Below are positions 1-4,831 of a DNA stretch of 6,518 nt, one piece after another (within the stretch, counting starts at the first letter, position 1; every line of letters begins with the position of its first letter). The stretch is from an uncultured Ruminococcus sp. (lineage in GTDB: Bacteria; Bacillota; Clostridia; Oscillospirales; Acutalibacteraceae), in NCBI GenBank assembly GCA_902803585.1, contig CADCQO010000168.1, positions 1-6,518 on the forward strand, in the 5' to 3' direction. The translations under genes and the position numbers were made by a program. The notes beneath the pieces are model-generated. The model was not told the DNA's origin. It saw nothing but the letters and a program-made list of their open reading frames with translations, and did not search any database.

Positions 1-25
1 ACACGAGGAACAAGGAATGGAACAT

Positions 26-55
26 AAAAGTTGTTTTTATAACTTTTTATAAGTT
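26..55. repeat. AT-rich tandem and inverted repeat before the CBS gene
   Basis: A 9-bp unit TTTTTATAA occurs twice at 10-bp spacing (34-42 and 44-52). The same stretch forms inverted repeats AAAAGTT (26-32) with AACTTTT (41-47), and AACTT (41-45) with AAGTT (51-55). Each copy contains a -10-like hexamer (TATAAC at 38, TATAAG at 48), but neither has a recognisable -35 box at 16-18 bp. It may be a weak terminator of a gene to the left, an operator, or part of a poor promoter for the following gene. The sequence cannot decide among these. Confidence 0.35.
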
Positions 56-69
56 TTCAGTAACGGTGA

Positions 70-777
70 ATGATGATGAGCAGAGCGGAAGACTTTCTGG
101 AGCATTATCGTATTTTAGAAGAAGAACTCAACAGCAAGTACCAGTGTGAAGAGAAAAGCGGAAGCCCTGTTGTGCGGTTTATCGCTGACAAGGAAAGCAA
201 GCCCTACCGTGAAAAGCTGAATATGTGCAGGGAAATCCGCAATTTTCTGTCCCACCATTCTGAACTGGACGGCGAACCGCTGATAGAGCCTTCGGAGGGA
301 ATCATTCATTTTCTGAAGGAAGTAACGGACTATCTGCGTCAGCCGCCGCCCGCCCTGTCCTATGCAACACAGTTTGCTGACATTCTGAAAGCCTCACCGA
401 AAAATAAAGTCGTTACGGTGATGAAGAAAATGCAGAAATCGGGCTTTTCTCATGTGCCTGTACTGGACAAGGGCGAAATGATCGGCATTTTCAGCATCAG
501 CACGTTTTTTAACTATGCGCTCAGACATAATCTGACTTTACTGCATGACGATATGCTGATAGAGGATTTTTCGGAGCTTCTCCCGCCTGACAAGCATGAG
601 AACGAGCGTTTTCTGTTCCTGCCGCCGACAGCAACGCTTTTTGACGTAAAAAACGAGTTTGAAAAACGCAGTCAGCGCAGTAAAAGGCTGGCAGTTATTT
701 TTATCACGGATAACGGCTCTATCGGCGGGAGAATATTGGGAATGCTCACGCCCTGGGACGTGGTCAATGAACGATAA
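70..777 (+). CDS. CBS-pair protein with N-terminal HEPN-like helical domain
   Basis: Probably a cytoplasmic ligand-responsive protein; the ligand and partner are unknown. Residues about 5-92 look all-helical and hold R54-E-I-R57-N-F-L-S-H62-H63. The R57-N-x3-H62 pattern matches the Rx4-6H active-site motif of HEPN-fold RNases, where the residue after Arg is usually N, D or H. A proline-rich linker (P92-P94) leads to two CBS domains. The first is at about 100-155, with a typical core around SHVPVLDKGEMIGIFS. The second, more divergent, is at about 165-235 and ends LGMLTPWDVVN. CBS pairs usually bind adenine nucleotides (family knowledge). There is no signal peptide or membrane helix. Three ATGs lie in a row at 70, 73 and 76; GGTGA at 65-69 has better spacing to the third, so the real start may be 76. 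mnmA follows after 35 nt, so co-transcription is likely. The CBS call is firm; the HEPN call rests on one motif plus helical character, and could instead be a dimerisation helix bundle. Confidence 0.88.
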   Translation: MMMSRAEDFLEHYRILEEELNSKYQCEEKSGSPVVRFIADKESKPYREKLNMCREIRNFLSHHSELDGEPLIEPSEGIIHFLKEVTDYLRQPPPALSYATQFADILKASPKNKVVTVMKKMQKSGFSHVPVLDKGEMIGIFSISTFFNYALRHNLTLLHDDMLIEDFSELLPPDKHENERFLFLPPTATLFDVKNEFEKRSQRSKRLAVIFITDNGSIGGRILGMLTPWDVVNER

Positions 778-800
778 AATCATCGTTTTCTGACAAAAGC

Positions 801-808
801 GGAGGTGA
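801..808 (+). promoter_or_regulatory. Strong ribosome binding site of mnmA
   Basis: GGAGGTGA lies 4 nt before the ATG at 813, a near-perfect complement to the 3' end of 16S rRNA. It fixes the mnmA start and is much stronger than the site in front of the preceding CBS gene. Confidence 0.85.
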
Positions 809-812
809 CAGA

Positions 813-1892
813 ATGAGTGAAAGAAAAAAAGTACTTGCGGCGATGAGCGGGGGAGTTGACAGCTCGGTGGCGGCACTGCTTCTGCAAAGGGATTATGAAG
901 TGATGGGTGCGACCATGCGGCTGTTCACGAATGAGGATATTCAGCTTGATAAACAAAAAACCTGCTGTTCGCTGGACGATGTGGAGGACGCGCGCTTTGT
1001 GGCGTATAAGCTGGGATTTCCGCATTATGTTTTCCAGTTTGGCGACCGTTTCAAAGAATGTGTGATCGACCGGTTCAATCAGGCGTATATCAGCGGACTT
1101 ACACCGAATCCGTGTATTGACTGCAACCGTTTTATGAAGTTTGATGCTCTCCTGCACCGTGCGGAGATACTCGGACAGGATTACATCGCAACAGGACATT
1201 ATGTGCGCCGGCGTTATGATGAAACAGCGGGACGCTTTCAGCTGCTGACGGGTCTTGATGAAAGCAAAGACCAGAGCTATGTGCTGTACGGTATGACGCA
1301 GGAACAGCTCAGCAAAACACTGTTTCCCATCGGTGAACTGACAAAAGCGCAGACAAGGGCATTGGCTGAGGAAAATGGTCTGCTGAATGCTCACAAGCCG
1401 GACAGTCAGGATATCTGCTTTGTACCTGACGGCGATTATGCCCGCTTCATCGAAGCCTATACAGGACGTACCTTCCCGAAAGGTAATTTTATTGACACAA
1501 ACGGCAATGTTCTCGGACAGCATAACGGTATTATCCGCTATACGATCGGACAGCGCAAAGGTCTGGGCATCGCATTGGGAAAACCCGCCTATGTAGTCGC
1601 TAAAAACACGCAGGAAAACACCGTGACACTCGGCACCAACGAAGATCTTTTTGCAGACACAGTGCTGGCAGAAGAAGTGAACTGGGTATCTGTCAGCTGT
1701 CCGGAAACACCTATGAGAGTGACGGCGAAAGTCCGTTATAACCAGAAGGCACAGCCCGCCACGCTTTTCCCCTTGTCCGACAACAGCATACAGGTAGTAT
1801 TTGACGAACCCCAGAGAGCTATCACGCCCGGACAGGCATTAGTGTGCTACAGCGGCGAACTGCTCCTGTGCGGGGGAGAAATCAAAAAATGA
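813..1892 (+). CDS. mnmA: tRNA 2-thiouridine(34) synthase MnmA, three-cysteine type
   Basis: Cytoplasmic enzyme that adenylates and then thiolates U34 in the anticodon wobble position of tRNA-Lys, Glu and Gln (s2U34), using sulfur delivered from a cysteine desulfurase. The N-type PP-loop ATP-binding motif SGGVDSS is at residues 12-18. The region NPCIDCN at 99-105 holds C101 and C104, and SQDICFVPDG holds C202. By alignment from memory with the E. coli enzyme, C104 matches Cys102 and C202 matches Cys199, the catalytic pair. C101 takes the place of Asp99. Other family landmarks are ATGHY (126-130), TIGQRKGLG (244-252) and a C-terminal beta-barrel region ending near residue 355. The length of 359 residues is normal and the gene looks intact. 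An unusual TCCSLDDVEDA segment (50-60) adds two neighbouring cysteines. The start is fixed by the strong ribosome binding site. It is probably co-transcribed with the CBS gene upstream, and transcription ends at the hairpin downstream. Confidence 0.96.
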   Translation: MSERKKVLAAMSGGVDSSVAALLLQRDYEVMGATMRLFTNEDIQLDKQKTCCSLDDVEDARFVAYKLGFPHYVFQFGDRFKECVIDRFNQAYISGLTPNPCIDCNRFMKFDALLHRAEILGQDYIATGHYVRRRYDETAGRFQLLTGLDESKDQSYVLYGMTQEQLSKTLFPIGELTKAQTRALAEENGLLNAHKPDSQDICFVPDGDYARFIEAYTGRTFPKGNFIDTNGNVLGQHNGIIRYTIGQRKGLGIALGKPAYVVAKNTQENTVTLGTNEDLFADTVLAEEVNWVSVSCPETPMRVTAKVRYNQKAQPATLFPLSDNSIQVVFDEPQRAITPGQALVCYSGELLLCGGEIKK

Positions 1893-1965
1893 AAACGAAA
1901 AGTTTCCGGAAAAACTGATGGGAAAAGGAAAGTTTCTGCAAAGTCCGTCTTTCCGGTCACAAGAG

Positions 1966-2013
1966 AACAGACCGAACCGATGATGAAAAATATCAGAGGT
2001 TCGGTCTGTTTTT
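1966..2013 (+). terminator. Intrinsic terminator after mnmA, possibly shared with spoVAE
   Basis: A perfect 13-bp inverted repeat, AACAGACCGAACC (1966-1978) and GGTTCGGTCTGTT (1998-2010), encloses a 19-nt loop. It runs into five T's (2009-2013), a standard Rho-independent terminator for mnmA. It lies between convergent genes: spoVAE on the - strand ends at 2034. Read on the - strand the same stem is followed only by a loose T-rich stretch (CTCTTGTG), so it may stop spoVAE transcripts less well. Confidence 0.88.
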
Positions 2014-2033
2014 GCGCTTCGGAACAGGAATTC

Positions 2034-2390
2034 TCAATTGTTGAAAAGACGTTTTCGTATCAGTGCCGTTATCAGACCAAAGAAAATTGCGGCGGCAATG
2101 CCTGCGGAACAAGCTGTTAATCCGCCTGTAAAAGCACCCAGAATACCGTTTTCGCTGACGGCTTTCTCGATGCCTTTTGCAAGTGAATAACCGAATCCCG
2201 TCAGCGGTACAGCTGCACCCGCACCCGCAAAGTGGACGAGCGGTTCATAGATGCCGATGGCGGTCAGTATCACGCCTGCCGTTACATAGGCAACTAAAAT
2301 TCTGGCGGGTGTCAGTTTCGTTTTGTCAATCAGAATCTGTGCGATCAGACAAAGCAGTCCTCCGATGAAAAAAGCATAAACGTACTGCAT
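2034..2390 (-). CDS. spoVAE: Stage V sporulation protein AE (SpoVAE)
   Basis: Small integral membrane protein of the SpoVA channel in the spore inner membrane, which moves Ca-dipicolinic acid into the forespore and out at germination (family knowledge). The 118 residues fit the family length. The sequence matches SpoVAE along its whole length as I recall it: an N-terminal helix at about 4-21, then IDKTKLTPAR (21-30), a second hydrophobic stretch (31-49), and the conserved glycine-rich segment FAGAGAAVPLTGFGYSLAKG (54-73). A final hydrophobic segment follows (about 83-111), with SAGI.AAI inside it, and a short basic tail. The start ATG at 2390 is preceded on the - strand by GGTGGTG (2396-2402) at 5-nt spacing. 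The gene stands alone: it is convergent with mnmA and divergent from mraZ, so the usual partners spoVAC and spoVAD are not beside it. A sigma-G-like promoter lies upstream. Confidence 0.93.
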   Translation of the reverse strand: MQYVYAFFIGGLLCLIAQILIDKTKLTPARILVAYVTAGVILTAIGIYEPLVHFAGAGAAVPLTGFGYSLAKGIEKAVSENGILGAFTGGLTACSAGIAAAIFFGLITALIRKRLFNN

Positions 2391-2419
2391 GAATTCACCA
2401 CCAATTACTGTAAAGTGTC

Positions 2420-2439
2420 CGGTCGGATTGACCCAACCG
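2420..2439 (-). other. Hairpin in the predicted spoVAE leader
   Basis: Read on the - strand, CGGTTGG and CCGACCG form a 7-bp stem with one G-U pair and a 6-nt loop (GTCAAT). It would lie about 30 nt before the spoVAE start codon, within the predicted 5' leader. On the + strand the G-U becomes a C-A mismatch, so the structure fits spoVAE mRNA better than any + strand transcript. It has no T tract and is not a terminator. A regulatory role is only possible. Confidence 0.35.
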
Positions 2440-2453
2440 ATATGGTACGGTAA

Positions 2454-2483
2454 TAGTATCGTTAGTTTTCCGCAAAAAATACA
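2454..2483 (-). promoter_or_regulatory. Sigma-G-like (forespore) promoter of spoVAE
   Basis: On the - strand a -35-like TGTATT (2483 down to 2478) is separated by 17 bp from a -10-like GATACTA (2460 down to 2454). The sigma-G consensus as I recall it is roughly TGHATR, 17-18 bp, CATAMTA, so each box has one mismatch. Transcription would begin near 2447, giving a leader of about 57 nt. SpoVA genes are classic members of the forespore sigma-G regulon, which supports the reading. The match was found by eye. Confidence 0.5.
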
Positions 2484-2511
2484 TTTTTTTGTGAGAATGG
2501 CTGTTTGTCAA

Positions 2512-2541
2512 TTGGCAGACGGTATATTAAGAGATTAGAAT
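2512..2541 (+). promoter_or_regulatory. Possible second upstream promoter of the mra operon
   Basis: TTGGCA (2512-2517) and TAGAAT (2536-2541) are separated by 18 bp, with one mismatch to consensus in each box. Transcripts would start near 2548, upstream of the stronger promoter at 2578. In AT-rich intergenic DNA a match of this quality can arise by chance. Confidence 0.25.
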
Positions 2542-2577
2542 TCACGCAAAAACAATGCAAATATTGTTGGTTTAAAC

Positions 2578-2606
2578 TTGCAATTTGGTTAATTATATTT
2601 TATAAT
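2578..2606 (+). promoter_or_regulatory. Sigma-A promoter of the mraZ-rsmH-ftsL-PBP operon
   Basis: The -35 box TTGCAA (2578-2583) and a perfect -10 box TATAAT (2601-2606) have the ideal 17-bp spacer, in AT-rich surroundings. Transcription should begin near 2613, about 75 nt before the mraZ ATG. The predicted start lies directly in front of the repeated MraZ-box-like sequence, as expected for an autoregulated mra promoter. Confidence 0.82.
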
Positions 2607-2616
2607 AGTTTTCATA

Positions 2617-2652
2617 AAGTGGTGGAAGGTGCCACGAGGTGGTGACTGGGGC
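2617..2652 (+). promoter_or_regulatory. Candidate MraZ operator, 10-bp direct repeats
   Basis: Four successive decamers begin AAGTGG (2617), AGGTGC (2627), AGGTGG (2637) and TGGGGC (2647), sharing a G-T/G-G core once per helical turn. MraZ is known in E. coli to bind several TGGG-type direct repeats separated by 5 nt next to its own promoter, and related G-rich repeats are known upstream of mraZ in Firmicutes and Mollicutes. Position (just after the predicted transcription start), spacing and base content all fit. An overlapping inverted element, GTGG with CCAC (2622-2635), is also present. Confidence 0.6.
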
Positions 2653-2688
2653 AATCTCAGCATCATTTTCGGGAAAACGGTGTTCGCT

Positions 2689-3108
2689 ATGTTGATGGGA
2701 TCGTATCAGCACAATATTGATGCAAAGGGTCGCATTATCATGCCCGCTAAATTCCGTGAGGAGCTTGGCGAAGTTTTCTACGCCGCAAAGGGTCCGGATG
2801 AGTCTGTTACCGTCTTTTCTCAGAAAGGTTGGGAAGAATTCGGTGCGAAGATTTGTGCTCTTCCGTCTGCCCAGGCGAAGGACCTGAAACGCTTTTTCTT
2901 TTCCAGTGCGGCTGAACTGATACCCGACAAACAAGGAAGGGTACAGCTGACACAGCTGCTGCGGGAGTATGCCCATCTTGACAAAGATGTGATGATTATC
3001 GGTACAGGTTCCCGCGTCGAAATCTGGGATCTGAACCGCTGGAATCAGTATAACAGTGCAATCTCCGAAAGTCAGATGCTGGAAATCCTGAATCTGTATG
3101 ATATCTGA
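2689..3108 (+). CDS. mraZ: Transcriptional regulator MraZ
   Basis: DNA-binding protein at the head of the dcw cluster; MraZ forms ring-shaped oligomers and regulates its own operon (family knowledge). The 139-residue product begins MLMGSYQHNIDAKGRI, the standard MraZ N-terminus. It has the two AbrB/MazE-like half-domains, each with its D-x-x-G-R signature: D11-A-K-G-R15 and D80-K-Q-G-R84. The frame stays open upstream to a GTG at 2629, but that start would add 20 residues with no family counterpart and would lie only about 16 nt after the predicted transcription start, inside the operator repeats. ATG 2689 is therefore chosen. Its ribosome binding site is weak (GGTG at 2679-2682). An ATG at 2695 would still keep most of the N-terminal motif. 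rsmH follows after 12 nt. Confidence 0.95.
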   Translation: MLMGSYQHNIDAKGRIIMPAKFREELGEVFYAAKGPDESVTVFSQKGWEEFGAKICALPSAQAKDLKRFFFSSAAELIPDKQGRVQLTQLLREYAHLDKDVMIIGTGSRVEIWDLNRWNQYNSAISESQMLEILNLYDI

Positions 3109-3120
3109 GGACGGTGTAAT

Positions 3121-4056
3121 ATGGCGTTTTCACATAAGCCTGTTTTGTTGGAAGAAACGATAGCTGCGCTGGCTGTTCGTGCGGACGGAATCTATCTGGA
3201 CGGTACGGCGGGCGGCGGCGGTCACTCGGCGGAAATTCTGAAACGGCTGTCGGGCGGTCGGCTGGTCTGTGTCGATCAGGATCCTGATGCAATCGCTGCA
3301 CTGCATGAACGCTTTGCAGGAAAAGAAAATGTCAGCATCGTGCAGTCGAATTTTGCCGGAATGACAGAGGTACTGGCTGGTCTGTCTGTGCCTGCTGTGG
3401 ACGGCGTACTGCTGGATATCGGTGTATCGTCCCATCAGCTCGATACGGTGGAACGGGGCTTTTCCTACCATTATGACGCTCCTCTGGATATGCGTATGAG
3501 TCAGAATGGACAGACGGCAGCAGATCTGGTCAACAGCTTATCTTATCAGGAACTGGCGAGGATTTTGTTTACCTACGGGGAAGAAAAGTTCGCCAGACAA
3601 ATTGCAAGAGCCATTGAACGGGAACGTGCCCTGACACCCATCACCACAACACTGCAGCTGGCTGAGATCGTCAAGGCAGCTTATCCGCCGGCAAAACGCC
3701 ACGATAAGCACCCCGCCCGCAAAACCTTTCAGGCGCTGCGGATTGCTGTCAATGGTGAGCTGGACAGGCTTTCAGAAGGACTGGATAAGGCATTTGACGC
3801 TTTGAAGGTAGGCGGTAGATTAGCGGTAATCACTTTTCATTCGCTCGAGGACAGACTGGTCAAGCAGCGAATGGCAGCATGGTGTACGGGTTGTACCTGT
3901 CCGAAGGACTTTCCTGTCTGTGTGTGCGGCAGGACACCAAAAGCACGTCTGGTGCTGAGAAAACCGGCGGAGGCTTCGGAAAAGGAACTGGAAGAAAATC
4001 CGCGCAGCCGGAGCGCAAAACTGCGATGCTGTGAGAAGATTAAGGAGGAAGCCTGA
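3121..4056 (+). CDS. rsmH: 16S rRNA (cytosine(1402)-N4)-methyltransferase RsmH
   Basis: SAM-dependent methyltransferase that adds the N4-methyl group to C1402 of 16S rRNA in the decoding centre; formerly MraW. The 311 residues are a normal length. Visible landmarks are the N-terminal HKPVLLEET (5-13), SAM motif I YLDGTAGGGGHS (25-36), the acidic motif VCVDQDPDA (49-57), DGVLLDIGVSSHQLD (94-108), the RGFSY and PLDMRM segments (112-126), HPARKTFQALRIAVN (197-211) and FHSLEDRLVK (239-248). A five-cysteine cluster (C255, C258, C260, C267, C269) before the C-terminus resembles the C-rich segment that, from memory, is common in Firmicutes RsmH. The ribosome binding region GAGG/GGTG (3107-3116) overlaps the mraZ stop codon, so the two genes are tightly coupled. 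Confidence 0.97.
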   Translation: MAFSHKPVLLEETIAALAVRADGIYLDGTAGGGGHSAEILKRLSGGRLVCVDQDPDAIAALHERFAGKENVSIVQSNFAGMTEVLAGLSVPAVDGVLLDIGVSSHQLDTVERGFSYHYDAPLDMRMSQNGQTAADLVNSLSYQELARILFTYGEEKFARQIARAIERERALTPITTTLQLAEIVKAAYPPAKRHDKHPARKTFQALRIAVNGELDRLSEGLDKAFDALKVGGRLAVITFHSLEDRLVKQRMAAWCTGCTCPKDFPVCVCGRTPKARLVLRKPAEASEKELEENPRSRSAKLRCCEKIKEEA

Positions 4057-4098
4057 AAAAAAGGGCAATGATTATATAGAGGAAAGGGAGTTTCGGCG

Positions 4099-4614
4099 AT
4101 GTCTTTACAAAATCACAACGGATTAGCATACGACTTATCTTTATTTGAACCGGAAACAGTAGAAGAATCTCCTTATGTAGAGGAAGTGAAGAAGGACGAC
4201 CCTCATAAGGTTGTTCGTCTGGATGCCGCAGCGGCAGAACAGGCACAGAAGAGAAAAAGAAATCCGGTCAAGATTTTTGGTGTGTCGCTGCTGATGATTG
4301 TTGTAGCAGTTATTTTCAGTATGATTCTTTACAACTATGTTGTACTGAACGAGTATAATTCCCAGATTTTGCTGGCAACCAAAACACTTTCGGATCAGGA
4401 AAATCTGAAGGCGCAGTATCAGCTGAAAATTGACCGCAGCCTGCCCGATGAGATGGTACAGCAGTATGCGGAGAGCAAGCTGAATATGACACAGGCAAAT
4501 TCGGCACAGAAAGAGTTTATTTCGCTGACGGACGGCGACAGAGGCGAAGTGCTCAGGGGCGACGAAAGGGATTCGTTCCTGACAAATATCAAGAAGATTT
4601 TTCACGTTGGCTGA
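4099..4614 (+). CDS. ftsL: Cell division protein FtsL (FtsL/DivIC-like)
   Basis: Bitopic membrane protein of the divisome; FtsL works with DivIC/FtsB to activate septal peptidoglycan synthesis (family knowledge). The 171-residue protein has an acidic cytoplasmic tail (about 1-50), a basic patch KRKRNPVK (51-58), one membrane helix (about 59-80), and a coiled-coil-like stretch (about 83-115). It ends with the family-typical segment containing VQQYAESKLNMTQ (120-132) and a basic C-terminus. Basic residues before the helix predict N-in, C-out topology. Sequence conservation in FtsL is low, so the call rests on architecture and on position between rsmH and the PBP gene. The AGGAAAGGGAG ribosome binding site (4080-4090) supports the start. 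The cytoplasmic tail is longer than that of E. coli FtsL. Confidence 0.85.
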   Translation: MSLQNHNGLAYDLSLFEPETVEESPYVEEVKKDDPHKVVRLDAAAAEQAQKRKRNPVKIFGVSLLMIVVAVIFSMILYNYVVLNEYNSQILLATKTLSDQENLKAQYQLKIDRSLPDEMVQQYAESKLNMTQANSAQKEFISLTDGDRGEVLRGDERDSFLTNIKKIFHVG

Positions 4615-4831
4615 CAGCCGCAGCAAAAGGAAAGAACAGCTTCTCAAAAGTGGGCACATGGGAATCATATTTATACGGCATCAACAATAAATATGGTATT
4701 GCAAGGGTGGATGTAATAAAGGACAGGGCCGCCGATGGCTCTGCTCCTTTGCTGCATACGCCTATTTTGTCTACTCAGATAGTTTTTTATCAGGAAACGG
4801 CTGTGCAAAGGGAAGAAAAAGGGGTGAAGTG
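4615..4831 (+). other. 217-nt gap between ftsL and the PBP gene, no clear gene
   Basis: This gap is long for the dcw operon, where the neighbouring junctions here are 12 and 42 nt. One frame stays open from a GTG at 4650 to a TGA at 4830-4832 that overlaps the PBP start codon (TGATG). The 60-residue product resembles nothing I know, its candidate ribosome binding site (AAAGG near 4626) is too far away, and it has no evident domain or membrane helix, so I do not call it a gene. A sequence TCATATT (4665-4671) looks like a sigma-E -35 box, but the expected -10 position (AATAAATA, 4686-4693) is poor. No strong hairpin was found by eye. It may hold a sporulation promoter, a leader, or worn-out coding sequence. 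Confidence 0.4.

Noticed and set aside
48..53. TATAAG as a promoter -10 box for the CBS gene
   Set aside because: No -35-like hexamer at 16-18 bp upstream; the same holds for TATAAC at 38.
780..1523. A 247-codon open frame on the - strand
   Set aside because: It lies wholly opposite mnmA, which has clear family motifs and a strong ribosome binding site. The antisense protein shows no recognisable domain and is Cys/Arg/His-rich in the way antisense frames are.
1903..1912. Perfect 10-bp palindrome TTTCCGGAAA just after the mnmA stop
   Set aside because: Too short and without a T tract; the real terminator is 55 nt further on. Such a palindrome can occur by chance in the AT/GGAAA-rich stretch.
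3883..3927. Cysteine cluster in RsmH (C255-C269) as a novel metal site
   Set aside because: A similar C-rich segment is, as far as I recall, common in RsmH from Firmicutes, so it is not special to this sequence.
4141..4668. A 175-codon - strand open frame opposite ftsL
   Set aside because: It is an antisense shadow of the membrane and coiled-coil codons of ftsL, with no ribosome binding site or known motif.
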